A DNA stretch of 64,000 nucleotides from Bdellovibrionales bacterium (GTDB lineage: Bacteria; Bdellovibrionota; UBA1018; CAIMNF01), in contig JAFEAO010000004.1 in NCBI GenBank assembly GCA_018266375.1, positions 48,626-112,625 of the forward strand. The letters run 5' to 3'. Below, piece after piece: positions 45,734 through 54,165 of the stretch (position 1 is its first letter; the number at the start of each line of letters is the position of its first letter). Position numbers and translations under genes: made by a program. Below the pieces are notes generated by a model. The model was not told the origin of the DNA, did not search any database, and saw nothing but the letters and a program-made list of their open reading frames with translations.

Positions 45734-46753
45734 TTAGTTTTTAGGTGGTGGTAACAGTTTCGGTTGTGGAGGTGGCAATGAGTTATTGCTCGAACTCGGC
45801 AATGCAGGAGCTTGATACCCAATTTGTGTTGGTGGATTGAATCGAACAGTCGGGCCTCGATTGATCGGTGTTGTTTCGCAATAGATTGGTGAACTTCGTC
45901 TTGAACTTCCTGACCCAGCAAAGTTGAATCCGCTAAACTGATTCAAAGCACTTCTCCCGAATCTTCCCATTTGTGCCGCTTTTGCTGGTGTTGCTGCCAT
46001 AGCTGCAACGGCTGAAGCTCCAAGGGCAGAAGACATGGATTGAAGGCCTTTTCCTGCAATCGCACTGACCATCATTGGAGTCATAAGCATGGCACACGCA
46101 ATCACAAAATTAAGAACGATCAAAACAATGTAGCCATCGTTTCCAGCTTTATAGGCATCCCCAAAAGAAAGTGCAGTAAGCATGGCCCCCAAAATCGCCC
46201 AAACAATTTTCCAACAAGCGACCTCGATCATTCCCTTAAATAGATTCACGGTGATTTGCTTTGTCCCTTCAAAAAGATTGAAAAGAAGAAGCAATGGAGC
46301 TGCCACCATGAAAAACGTCCAAAAGAAGTGATACATCGCTATGGTTAAATATCGAGCGATATAAAGAACGAGGTAGCTCAGGAAAGACAGTGTTGCGATC
46401 AGAAGATCATTGAATTGCAAAATCACACTCGTAACTGAGAGCGTGTAGCTTTGAGATTTCTCTTGGGCCATGCGAATCATCGTGTCTAAACTGTTCACAC
46501 TGTCGATTCTCTCTGTAATTCCATCGGCCACATAAAGAATCGCACGGCTCAAATCAGGAAATGCTACCAAGAGAACTGTCGCCACAACCGCACGTTTGAT
46601 AATGTCCAAGAACTCAGGACTTCCCGTGGGTGAGCGAAACCATGCCACCACAACTGCCAGTGCAAAAAACACTGGAAGCATGAGGTAGTACATTTTCACA
46701 AACTCTTGGTGAAGGTCAGTCATGAGTGAGCCAAGCAAACCAAAATCTGGCAT
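45734..46753 (-). CDS. virB6: VirB6/TrbL-like polytopic membrane protein
   Basis: A 339-residue protein with about six membrane helices between residues 20 and 240 (for example LLIATLSFLSYLVLYIARYLTI and FFWTFFMVAAPLLLLFNLF) and a Pro/Ser/Asn-rich cytoplasmic or periplasmic tail ending in PPPPQPKLLPPPKN-like repeats. VirB6 forms part of the DNA path across the inner membrane. Confidence 0.82.
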   Translation of the reverse strand: MPDFGLLGSLMTDLHQEFVKMYYLMLPVFFALAVVVAWFRSPTGSPEFLDIIKRAVVATVLLVAFPDLSRAILYVADGITERIDSVNSLDTMIRMAQEKSQSYTLSVTSVILQFNDLLIATLSFLSYLVLYIARYLTIAMYHFFWTFFMVAAPLLLLFNLFEGTKQITVNLFKGMIEVACWKIVWAILGAMLTALSFGDAYKAGNDGYIVLIVLNFVIACAMLMTPMMVSAIAGKGLQSMSSALGASAVAAMAATPAKAAQMGRFGRSALNQFSGFNFAGSGSSRRSSPIYCETTPINRGPTVRFNPPTQIGYQAPALPSSSNNSLPPPQPKLLPPPKN

Positions 46754-46755
46754 GA

Positions 46756-47460
46756 TTACCTCCCTGCGTCCGTTCCAAGAGGATTCAGTTTCGTCTCTTT
46801 TGGAAGGCCACCTAAAGCATTAGAGATGCCTTCGTATTGAGTTTTAAACTGCGTCGCTTGGAGTTTTTCTTTTCTGTTAGACAGGGCCATGTTTTGCCCC
46901 ATCATTTTCAACATCATGGAATTGGTGCGAAGGACTTGAGTCGTTACACCAATAAGAATCGCAAGTGATTGGTTGGTGAGTTTTGCAGCACCTTGAGGAT
47001 TCACTGACTGAGAGTGAGCAATGATTCTTCTTGTCTCTTCATCAACACTATCTGCGTACTGAAAGAGAGTGCCATTCATGGCAATACTTTCAGAAACAGA
47101 TCGGTCTTGTGCCTCCTGCAAACGAAACTCACTGGTCTTAGGAATCACGCCATACAAATCTTCGATTGCTCTTTGTACTTGCTCAGAGGTTTCAAGACTC
47201 CCATAGAGTCCAGGATTGAACTTCGGGTTGATGATTTGAATAACCCGAAGCCCATCACGAATCCCACGGTTAATGTCTCGCCACAAACTGAGAGAATCTT
47301 GGCCAGTGTTCACAATCTGGCGTAGTTCAATGAGCTGCTTGATTGTTTGAAGTAGGATTTGTGTAAGCACCACCACATCACCTCCCCAGAGATCAGCCTT
47401 CGCTGGTTTGGGAATGGCGAGAGTAAAGCAAATCATGATCGCTATAATTTTCTTCTTCAT
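46756..47460 (-). CDS. virB5: VirB5/TrbJ-like pilus-tip protein
   Basis: A 234-residue exported protein with a signal peptide ending near AKA, then long amphipathic helices (VLTQILLQTIKQLIELRQIVNTGQDSL). The TrbJ/VirB5 layout and the place between virB4 and virB6 support the call. It overlaps virB4 by 4 bp. Confidence 0.78.
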   Translation of the reverse strand: MKKKIIAIMICFTLAIPKPAKADLWGGDVVVLTQILLQTIKQLIELRQIVNTGQDSLSLWRDINRGIRDGLRVIQIINPKFNPGLYGSLETSEQVQRAIEDLYGVIPKTSEFRLQEAQDRSVSESIAMNGTLFQYADSVDEETRRIIAHSQSVNPQGAAKLTNQSLAILIGVTTQVLRTNSMMLKMMGQNMALSNRKEKLQATQFKTQYEGISNALGGLPKETKLNPLGTDAGR

Positions 47461-49976
47461 GCCACCTCCGATTCCGCTTTCCCCTGAGCAATCCCGTTTG
47501 GATAAGTTCGAGCGGCTTCTTCAATGGCCTGAACAAGAGAAAGTCCACCTTCTCGAAGTTCTTGAATGTGGCGATTGTCTGAAGCATCTGAAGTAGAGAG
47601 CCAATACTCAAACGGGCTTGGGTAAATGCGAATGACCTGACGATGATCGCCTTCAATCATGAAGCCTTCTGAAAATTCGCCCTTACGCTGTTCAAGCGAA
47701 TAGATCAGATTCAATTCCTGTCCATTGAGCTTGAGAGCGTTCTTCAAAATTTCAGAATCTCCACGTTGAAGAAGAATGAACTTCGTCGCCGTGTTGTTCA
47801 TGATTGCAGGGCCGATGGGACTCTCGACAATTTCCTCAACACCTTGAGTGATGAAAGTAATGCCTGAACCTGTTTTTCTTAAAGTTCTTGCACAATACTC
47901 CATGAATCCAGCCGCAGCGTTTGATTTCAAGAGCTGCCAAGCCTCATCTAAGATGATTCGCTTCTTATTCACTTTATCTTGTTCCACTTGGGTCAAGATA
48001 AAATCAGTCAGAATCAAGATCATCACCGATTGAAGATCGGGATAGCTTGAAAGTCCTTTCAAGTCGAAAGTGCAGACTGGTGCATCTGTTCTCAGTGAAC
48101 CGAGGCCATCGAGCAATTTTCCGTAAGGTCGATTTCCTGTCCACATGAAGAGAATTTTAGAAATATCCACCATTGAGGGTTCTTTGCTCTTGGCGAGTTT
48201 GTCAGTGAGTTCAGAGAGAATAGGAACTTTATTCTGCTTTCTCTTTTCCTCATAAAGCTCGATGACGGCTTTCTCTAAAAGCACTCGATCAAGTTTTGAA
48301 AGTTTCGTTTTCTCATCCTCAACGACCATTGACTCGATCACCGCTAAGAGTGATTTTAGCTTTTGGTTGCTGGGTTCTTCCGATGGGTTTGGAATATCAA
48401 AAGGATTAAGTCTGTACTGGTCAGACAAATCCATCTCAAGATATTGCCCACCCAGAGCCTCAGTGAGTTTCTTGTATGAACCGCCAATGTCGATGATGAA
48501 AACTCGAAGCCCACGGGCAAGTTCTTGAGCGAGGATGCAGTTATTCAAAAAACTTTTTCCTGCACCCGATGAACCCGTGACTAGAGCGTTGTAGTTAGTG
48601 AGTTGTGAATCAAATGGATTAAAACTCACCAGCCCATTCAAGCGATTCCTGAAAATCACTGCTGGGTCTTCATCTCCCTCTCGCGGCCCAAAGATCGGAA
48701 TAAAATCGACCAAGTTATTCGTTTTGAATTTCTTGGCCCGTTCAAGTTTCACGGGAGCTGCTGGAAGATTACCTTTAAAAATCTTCCAAGCTCCCACGGT
48801 TTCCTCTAGGCCTTCTGCACCCTGAAGGGAGCGAAAGCGAGAAAGCACTTCTCGCACTTGGCGGTTGAGTAGTTTATTTCCTTCATCCGTTGCCGAAGCA
48901 CGGAGAACGAGACTCATCTGGGCTGCATAGATTCGCTGGCCTGTTCCTAAAAGTTCACGGATCAGTTCTTCTGTTGAATTGAGTTTCGTTTCACTTTCAA
49001 GGTCACTGGCCTTATTTCCCGAAGTCATCGCAAGAGAGTGGGCCATTTTCCTTTTTTGTTGGAGCTTGGCCATCTCGTCTGCCTGACTTGGTACTTCAAA
49101 CGACAAGATCAGATCGTAATGAAAAGGCAAACGCAGAAAAGTCGAAAGCTGTCCTGCAAATGTCACTTCGGGCAGGGTTTTGAGCGTGATAACTCTGTGA
49201 TGGTGAGAATCAAGAGTGAACTGCTCGAAGCCCAGAATCAGGTCGCCAAACACAAGCTGTTCTCTAGGTGACTGTTGTGCCAGCCATTCCATTGCCTCTA
49301 AGGTTTCACGCTCAAGGTTGTCTTCCTTCGGGATAACTACCTTGGGCGTAGGCTCGGTTTTAGAGCGTTTCGGATTTAAGGCCCCATAGATATGACCTTG
49401 CATCTCCTGAACTGCTAAAGGCCTCCCAGAGAGTCCAATAGAAGCAAAAGAAGAGATCAGGGTATCGACGTTCTGAAAAAGAACTTCAAGTGTTTCGCCA
49501 TACGTTTGACTGGTGTTCTCAGAAAACTCTTCCTGCTTTTTCAGGAAGTTTAGCTTCTTACCGCCGACCGCTTGAGTGCGAAAATAGATGGAAAGCTCAG
49601 GACGATAAAGCTCTGAGTTTTCCTGTGCCTCTTGCAGTCGTTTCTCACGGTAGTCTGCAATGCTCGCCACCAGTGGATGAATCGAAGCCGTTTTTGCTTC
49701 TGCGTGTTTCCTAATGGTTTCGGAAAAATCAGAACCAACAGACAAGCAAAACTGCACCGATGTATTTTCTGAAATGGAGTTTAATACACCACGCAGTTGA
49801 GTAGAGAGTTGATTGACTTCTCTGTCATCAAAACATTCAATGTCGATCAGTGAGAGTTTGATGCCAGCGACCAGTGAACCATCATTTAAAATTAAATGCG
49901 GCCTCGGATTGTCTGAGAACTCCCAATATGGCAGTTCTTCGGAAAGTGATGCTTCATTATTTTTCTTTTGAAACAT
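47457..49976 (-). CDS. virB4: VirB4 conjugation ATPase
   Basis: About 839 residues from the ATG at 49976 (AAGGGG upstream, just after the virB3 stop). Walker A is VTGSSGAGKSFLNNC and Walker B is KKRIILDEAWQLLKS, followed by the TFITQGVEE motif. It is the main energising ATPase of the secretion system and must serve alone here, since no virB11 was found. Confidence 0.94.
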   Translation of the reverse strand: MFQKKNNEASLSEELPYWEFSDNPRPHLILNDGSLVAGIKLSLIDIECFDDREVNQLSTQLRGVLNSISENTSVQFCLSVGSDFSETIRKHAEAKTASIHPLVASIADYREKRLQEAQENSELYRPELSIYFRTQAVGGKKLNFLKKQEEFSENTSQTYGETLEVLFQNVDTLISSFASIGLSGRPLAVQEMQGHIYGALNPKRSKTEPTPKVVIPKEDNLERETLEAMEWLAQQSPREQLVFGDLILGFEQFTLDSHHHRVITLKTLPEVTFAGQLSTFLRLPFHYDLILSFEVPSQADEMAKLQQKRKMAHSLAMTSGNKASDLESETKLNSTEELIRELLGTGQRIYAAQMSLVLRASATDEGNKLLNRQVREVLSRFRSLQGAEGLEETVGAWKIFKGNLPAAPVKLERAKKFKTNNLVDFIPIFGPREGDEDPAVIFRNRLNGLVSFNPFDSQLTNYNALVTGSSGAGKSFLNNCILAQELARGLRVFIIDIGGSYKKLTEALGGQYLEMDLSDQYRLNPFDIPNPSEEPSNQKLKSLLAVIESMVVEDEKTKLSKLDRVLLEKAVIELYEEKRKQNKVPILSELTDKLAKSKEPSMVDISKILFMWTGNRPYGKLLDGLGSLRTDAPVCTFDLKGLSSYPDLQSVMILILTDFILTQVEQDKVNKKRIILDEAWQLLKSNAAAGFMEYCARTLRKTGSGITFITQGVEEIVESPIGPAIMNNTATKFILLQRGDSEILKNALKLNGQELNLIYSLEQRKGEFSEGFMIEGDHRQVIRIYPSPFEYWLSTSDASDNRHIQELREGGLSLVQAIEEAARTYPNGIAQGKAESEVA

Positions 49977-49977
49977 T

Positions 49978-50295
49978 TTATTTTGCCCCTTTGAATTTTC
50001 GATAAAGGCGATCAACACCTCCTGCGGCGTAGTAAGCAGGACGGATGAGAAATTCGCCTAAATGTTGAACGTAGTTATCTGGACGACCTTTCTTGGCGAA
50101 GTAGAGGAACAACGCCAAAGCAAGCGTTGTTCCCCAGACAAGCACATAGCGAAAGGAAGTCCCACCAAACACCAAATTGGTAATCGCAAGATTAAAGAAG
50201 ATGAGAAGCAAGTCAGGAAGTTCATACCCAAAGAGCTTACTTTTCATTTCTAGTGCTCGTGGCACTCGTGTAGTGATGAGTCCTTCGTTTTCCAT
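49978..50295 (-). CDS. virB3: VirB3-like membrane protein
   Basis: A 105-residue protein with two close membrane helices (LPDLLLIFFNLAITNLVFGG and VLVWGTTLALALFLYFA), starting with a short cytoplasmic segment containing RVPRALE. It lies between virB2 and virB4, which is the family's normal position. Confidence 0.8.
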   Translation of the reverse strand: MENEGLITTRVPRALEMKSKLFGYELPDLLLIFFNLAITNLVFGGTSFRYVLVWGTTLALALFLYFAKKGRPDNYVQHLGEFLIRPAYYAAGGVDRLYRKFKGAK

Positions 50296-50304
50296 TTCCC
50301 ACTC

Positions 50305-50592
50305 CTAGCGAACGGTTTGGGCAATGAAGTCCACAATCCCTTGTGCTCCAAAGCCGATCATGCAACCGATGATGGCGTAAGCGATGTGCTGTTTTGCATT
50401 TGGATTTCCTGTGAAAAAAGAAATCCCAGCAATCGCAATCCCGATCACTGACAGAAGTGGAAGAATCACTCCCGTCAGTTTCGATTTAATGCCCATCAGA
50501 CTTGTTTCGAGTCCCGCGTGAGCAAGATCAGGCATGAGAAGTCCCACCGTGGCTACAATGGCCACAGTTAGTGCAATTTGTTTTTTGTTCAT
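50305..50592 (-). CDS. virB2: VirB2-like pilin
   Basis: A 95-residue pilin precursor. A long signal peptide ends near AHA; the mature part has two hydrophobic helices (VILPLLSVIGIAIAGISFFTG and IAYAIIGCMIGFGAQGIVDFI) joined by a short polar loop. This is the TrbC/VirB2 layout. Confidence 0.88.
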   Translation of the reverse strand: MNKKQIALTVAIVATVGLLMPDLAHAGLETSLMGIKSKLTGVILPLLSVIGIAIAGISFFTGNPNAKQHIAYAIIGCMIGFGAQGIVDFIAQTVR

Positions 50593-50655
50593 TTTTTTCT
50601 CCTAATAGATGTTTCGTGTTCGATTCATCAAAAGGACTCGCAATTCGATAATTAT

Positions 50656-51084
50656 TTAAGCAGCTTCTTGTGCTCCTTCAGGGACAGGTTGCCCATAAGG
50701 GGTTGCTGACTCTTCAGGAAAAATGTTCATATAAATTTTCTTTTCAAGAAGATCGAAATTGAGTTCAATCACTCCCTGAGCAGAATCCGCTTTAGCGTTA
50801 CCGATGATGTTCCAAAAGTATTTATTCTTCGATGACGGAGACTTGTTCGGCTCTCTTGTCATGATGAGGTACTTGGTTGAATCATCCTTGCTGGGTAGAA
50901 GAAAAAATTTATCCTCCAAGAATGTCCACAAGCGAAGCGTGTAGATCGTTTGACCTTCTTTGAGGTAGGCCATGCCCACAGTATTTTTCTTTTCTTCGCT
51001 TTTAGTGAAAATTTGAAACCGATAGAATTTGGCTGGTTTCATTTTTTCGATTTGTCCGTCTAAAATTTCCTTCAATGCTTTCAT
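50656..51084 (-). CDS. Hypothetical protein at the head of the transfer operon
   Basis: A 142-residue soluble protein with an AGGAG ribosome site. It is mostly beta-strand (FYRFQIFTKSEEKKNTVGMAYL, QTIYTLRLWTFLEDKFFLLP). No family is recognised, though single-domain conjugation proteins of this size often occur before the pilin gene. It ends 64 bp before virB2. Confidence 0.6.
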   Translation of the reverse strand: MKALKEILDGQIEKMKPAKFYRFQIFTKSEEKKNTVGMAYLKEGQTIYTLRLWTFLEDKFFLLPSKDDSTKYLIMTREPNKSPSSKNKYFWNIIGNAKADSAQGVIELNFDLLEKKIYMNIFPEESATPYGQPVPEGAQEAA

Positions 51085-51259
51085 GTCTTTGTTCTCCTAA
51101 TAAGTTTTGGTAAAAGTAGTATTCCTTGTTTCTTTTCATCAATTCATCGAGAGCTATCCATTCCGTGTGAGTCCCATTTCTAACCTGATAAAATGTTTCA
51201 TCAGTGGCCTTCGCGTTCCGTTTAAGTAAAGCGATCAGCAGATAAAGAACCCCCATCAT
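51002..51259 (-). CDS. Small hypothetical membrane-leading protein
   Basis: An 85-residue ORF with a short hydrophobic N-terminus (VLYLLIALLKRN). Its ATG overlaps the previous stop (TAATG), a sign of real translation, but the last 83 bp overlap the next gene in another frame. The function is unknown. Confidence 0.4.
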   Translation of the reverse strand: MMGVLYLLIALLKRNAKATDETFYQVRNGTHTEWIALDELMKRNKEYYFYQNLLGEQRHESIEGNFRRTNRKNETSQILSVSNFH

Positions 51260-51489
51260 TAACTGAATTGATAATTGGTTTGGTCATCAAGTGAGTCCCA
51301 ATTGCAGTAAGAGCAATACGGGTCTTCGGTTTGCAGACGAGTGATGCTCCTGCATCGGGGACAGACGTGCTTGCGTCCGATCACTCTCATGCCGACTCGA
51401 TTTCGCTCACATTCTTTCAAGTATTCGTAGTTTTCCGTTAGCTCTTCTAAAACAGCATTTACATTTTGTAGCTCTTCATTCGTTCTCAC
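51259..51489 (-). CDS. Small zinc-ribbon protein, first gene of the transfer operon
   Basis: A 76-residue protein. The start is a GTG 7 bp after GGAGGTG. A four-cysteine zinc ribbon (HVCPRCRSI...DPYCSYCNW) follows a helical first half. It is the first gene behind the -24/-12-like promoter, so it is the first transfer protein made; a regulatory or DNA-binding role is possible. Confidence 0.65.
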   Translation of the reverse strand: MRTNEELQNVNAVLEELTENYEYLKECERNRVGMRVIGRKHVCPRCRSITRLQTEDPYCSYCNWDSLDDQTNYQFS

Positions 51490-51509
51490 ATTTCACCTCC
51501 TTTGGTTCG

Positions 51510-51698
51510 TGAGACACATTTCGTGTTCGAGCCTATGGAGTGCAATTCCGTGCCAATTTGATTTTTGCGTGCTAATTTTTTAAGTGATTGTTATGATTGA
51601 AAAGTTTTCTGAGACACTTGTTTAACGATTTTGAGACTGAGAAAAGTGTTTAATGAATGAGGCACGGGCAGTTGTTTAAATTGTGAGATTGAGTCTCA
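51510..51698. promoter_or_regulatory. Divergent control region: sigma54-like promoter and TGAGACA sites
   Basis: In the 231-bp gap between the transfer operon and the HNH gene the minus strand carries TGGCACGGAATTGCA (51541-51555), a -24/-12 sigma54 element one base short of the usual spacing. Upstream of it lie TGAGACACTTGTTTAA (51610-51625), a TGAGACT site (51632) and the dyad TGAGATTGAGTCTCA (51684-51698). Another TGAGACA half-site is at 51510. The distances of ~60-150 bp suit enhancer sites for the response regulator at 52.8-54.2 kb. Confidence 0.6.
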
Positions 51699-51720
51699 GA
51701 ACTTAAAGAAGCATAGGTGT

Positions 51721-52245
51721 ATGGGTAAGAAATTGTCTGAAACAAAAAAAATCACGAAGAAGAAAGGTGGAAAGAAGCTTTCCAAAGCTCCCTCACAAGC
51801 TCGAAGTGATATTCGCAGTTGTCTGAAAGAGATAGTTGATCCCTTTTCAGAAAAGGATAAGGATTCAGTTTGGGAGTTTTTTGATAGTCACTGCGCTTAT
51901 TGCAATCAGCCTATAGAGCGAACATCTCGATTGGGCCACATGGATCATCTTGTTCCTAAGAAAGATGGACTTAACCATATTTCCAATAGGGTCTTATCTT
52001 GCAATGTATGTAATGGAGATGAAAAAAGAGATTCATCTTGGCGTGATTTTATCCTTACAAAAGATGGGACAGCCGAAGATCATGCTGTGCGAATAAAAAA
52101 GATTGAGGACTGGGTATCTTCTAAAACACCAAACAAGGAAGAAATCGAAAGGATTAAATCCCGACGTGCTCATGCTGAAAAACTTGCAAAGGATGTTATT
52201 TCCGTTCTTGACGAAAAAATAGAAGAGCTTAAAAAATTAAAATGA
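51721..52245 (+). CDS. HNH endonuclease-domain protein
   Basis: A 174-residue protein with a Lys-rich N-terminus and an HNH/zinc core: HCAYCNQPI, GHMDHLVPKKDGLNHISNRVLSCNVCNGDE, giving the four metal cysteines and catalytic histidines. It could be a defence nuclease or a homing-type enzyme. It is transcribed away from the transfer operon and its 3' end overlaps that of the acetyltransferase gene by 9 bp. Confidence 0.83.
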   Translation: MGKKLSETKKITKKKGGKKLSKAPSQARSDIRSCLKEIVDPFSEKDKDSVWEFFDSHCAYCNQPIERTSRLGHMDHLVPKKDGLNHISNRVLSCNVCNGDEKRDSSWRDFILTKDGTAEDHAVRIKKIEDWVSSKTPNKEEIERIKSRRAHAEKLAKDVISVLDEKIEELKKLK

Positions 52246-52785
52246 ATTTTTTGATGCTTGCCAGTCCTTCTTCGTAAGCTTCCAATTCTCGGCCTTGGTG
52301 AATCTTGGATCAACGAAGGCCTCATCTCGGATGCCAGTTAGTGTTGCTCCCGTTTTTTCTTTTACACGCCGAGACTGAGTATTGCCGAGAGCATTTGAGA
52401 AAAATAATTCCTCAAAGCCAAGTTCGGTGAAGGCGTAGTCCATCACAGGAGTTACAGCCTCAGTCATGTAACCTTTATTCCAGTGACGATGAGCAAGCCA
52501 AAATCCACGATTCGCTGGATTCGGTACTCGCCATAAATCAACTGCACCAATGACTTCGTTCAAATTCTCTTTTTCAAAAATTCCCCAGCACCAACGATCT
52601 TTTCCTTGGTGTGGCAGAATCATTTGCTCGACAAAAAATTCCGCCCCGTTGTCAGGATAGGGCCAAGGTACTGTTGCAGCCAAAAAACGAACGATCTCAT
52701 AATCAGCAAAATTTTTCTGGTAAGAAGGTATATCCTGCTTCGTAATAGGTTTTAAAATCAGTCTTTCGGTTTCAAAAGTTTTCAT
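52237..52785 (-). CDS. RimJ/RimL-type GNAT acetyltransferase
   Basis: A 182-residue GNAT protein: ERLILKPITKQD at the start, GFWLAHRHWNKGYMTEAV for acetyl-CoA binding and GNTQSRRVKEKTGATL near the end. It is the last gene of the six-gene signalling operon (ATGA overlap with the response regulator). It may acetylate the signal, or be a passenger resistance-type enzyme. Confidence 0.82.
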   Translation of the reverse strand: MKTFETERLILKPITKQDIPSYQKNFADYEIVRFLAATVPWPYPDNGAEFFVEQMILPHQGKDRWCWGIFEKENLNEVIGAVDLWRVPNPANRGFWLAHRHWNKGYMTEAVTPVMDYAFTELGFEELFFSNALGNTQSRRVKEKTGATLTGIRDEAFVDPRFTKAENWKLTKKDWQASKNSF

Positions 52786-54164
52786 GAGTATTTAACAGAT
52801 TCTATTTCTCGGCCTTGAATTAGTCCAAGTTCTGTGGCGCGACGATAAAAAGTCGCCCGTGATACTCCAAGGTCTTCTGCTGCTAATTTTTTATTTCCTT
52901 TCGCCTTTAGGATTGCTTTTTCAAAGCGATCACGTTCTTTGCTAATGATCGAAGCTCCGTAGTGACCAACGAGGATGCGCGTAGCCTTTGCCCCAAACAC
53001 TTTCGTGACTTCAGGAAGAGCACGGCAAATATCACCCTCTCGAATAATATCTACTTTCAGACGAGAGCCAATCGCCTCGATAGTGCTCTTTAACTGACGA
53101 ACATTTCCTGGCCAGTGATATGCTTTAAGTAGATCAATCGCTTCTTCGGTGATTTCAATGTTACGAGCTGGAAAGCAATCCGATAAAAAGAAGTGAACTA
53201 AATCTGGAATATCCTCTAAGCGATCACGCAAGGCTGGAACTTGTATAATCATTTTATTGACACGATAAAACAAATCTTCTCTGAAAGATTTATCGGCGAT
53301 GGCTTCCTTTAAGTTCACATTTGTTGCTGAGATAGAACGGAAACTAACATCTTTGACTTCAGAAGAGCCGACGCGCTGAACTTGTCGTTCTTGAAGTACA
53401 CGGAGGAGCTTCGTCTGTTGCATCAGTGGCATTTCTCCAATCTCATCAAGAAACACATATCCACCGCCAACGACTTCAAAAACACTTGGTCGATCTTTAT
53501 CAGCACCAGTAAATGCTCCCTTAACATGGCCAAAAAGCTCTGATTCTGAAAGGCCATCGTTGATGGCTCCACAATGGACAGGGGTAAACCTTTTATTTGG
53601 ATCGGCAAGATATGCAATGGATCGAGCAACCACTTCCTTCCCTGTTCCTGTTTCGCCAACGAGTAGAATGTCTTTAATGCCTGAGCTTACAGCGATATTT
53701 ATTTCTTCACGAAGTAATCGCATCTTTTCTGAGCGACCAATAAGTTGACTCATAGATTTACTATTCAGATCGTGAGCGCGTAACTTCATTTTTTTTGCAC
53801 TAATGGCATTTGAAACTGCATCACGGATTTCTGTTGGCGTACACATCTTAGGGAGGAAGCTTGTAATGCCTGCGTTCATTATCTGAATGAGTTTTTGAGG
53901 GTTTGTTTCCCCACTAATTACGATCGCATCAGCACCAGTATCTTTCGCCTTAATAAGACGGAAGACATCAAGGCCTGATCTGGGATCATTTTCAAAGTTA
54001 ATATCAAGCAGGATTACGTCGAATAAGTTTTCTTCAATCTCTCTGATTCCACTGTCAATGGATGCTTTCGTTATAATTTCATACTGACTACCCAAGATGA
54101 GTGGTACTTGGTGTAACCAGTTTCTATCATCATCTAGTGCAAGTATTTTTGCTTTTCTCTCCAT
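52782..54164 (-). CDS. Sigma54-activating response regulator (NtrC family)
   Basis: A 460-residue three-domain regulator. The receiver domain has the phospho-acceptor Asp54 (ILLDINF). The AAA+ domain has Walker A GETGTGKE (about 170-177) and the sigma54-contact loop GAFTGA (216-221). The C-terminal Fis-type HTH is NKKLAAEDLGVSRATFYRR. The GAFTGA loop means it acts with RpoN. The ATG lies 1 bp after the kinase stop. Confidence 0.93.
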   Translation of the reverse strand: MERKAKILALDDDRNWLHQVPLILGSQYEIITKASIDSGIREIEENLFDVILLDINFENDPRSGLDVFRLIKAKDTGADAIVISGETNPQKLIQIMNAGITSFLPKMCTPTEIRDAVSNAISAKKMKLRAHDLNSKSMSQLIGRSEKMRLLREEINIAVSSGIKDILLVGETGTGKEVVARSIAYLADPNKRFTPVHCGAINDGLSESELFGHVKGAFTGADKDRPSVFEVVGGGYVFLDEIGEMPLMQQTKLLRVLQERQVQRVGSSEVKDVSFRSISATNVNLKEAIADKSFREDLFYRVNKMIIQVPALRDRLEDIPDLVHFFLSDCFPARNIEITEEAIDLLKAYHWPGNVRQLKSTIEAIGSRLKVDIIREGDICRALPEVTKVFGAKATRILVGHYGASIISKERDRFEKAILKAKGNKKLAAEDLGVSRATFYRRATELGLIQGREIESVKYS

Positions 54165-54165
54165 A

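Noticed and set aside
51661..51678. GGCACGGGCAGTTG as a sigma54 promoter for the HNH gene
   Set aside because: It lacks the -12 GC at correct spacing; the resemblance is only to the -24 half.
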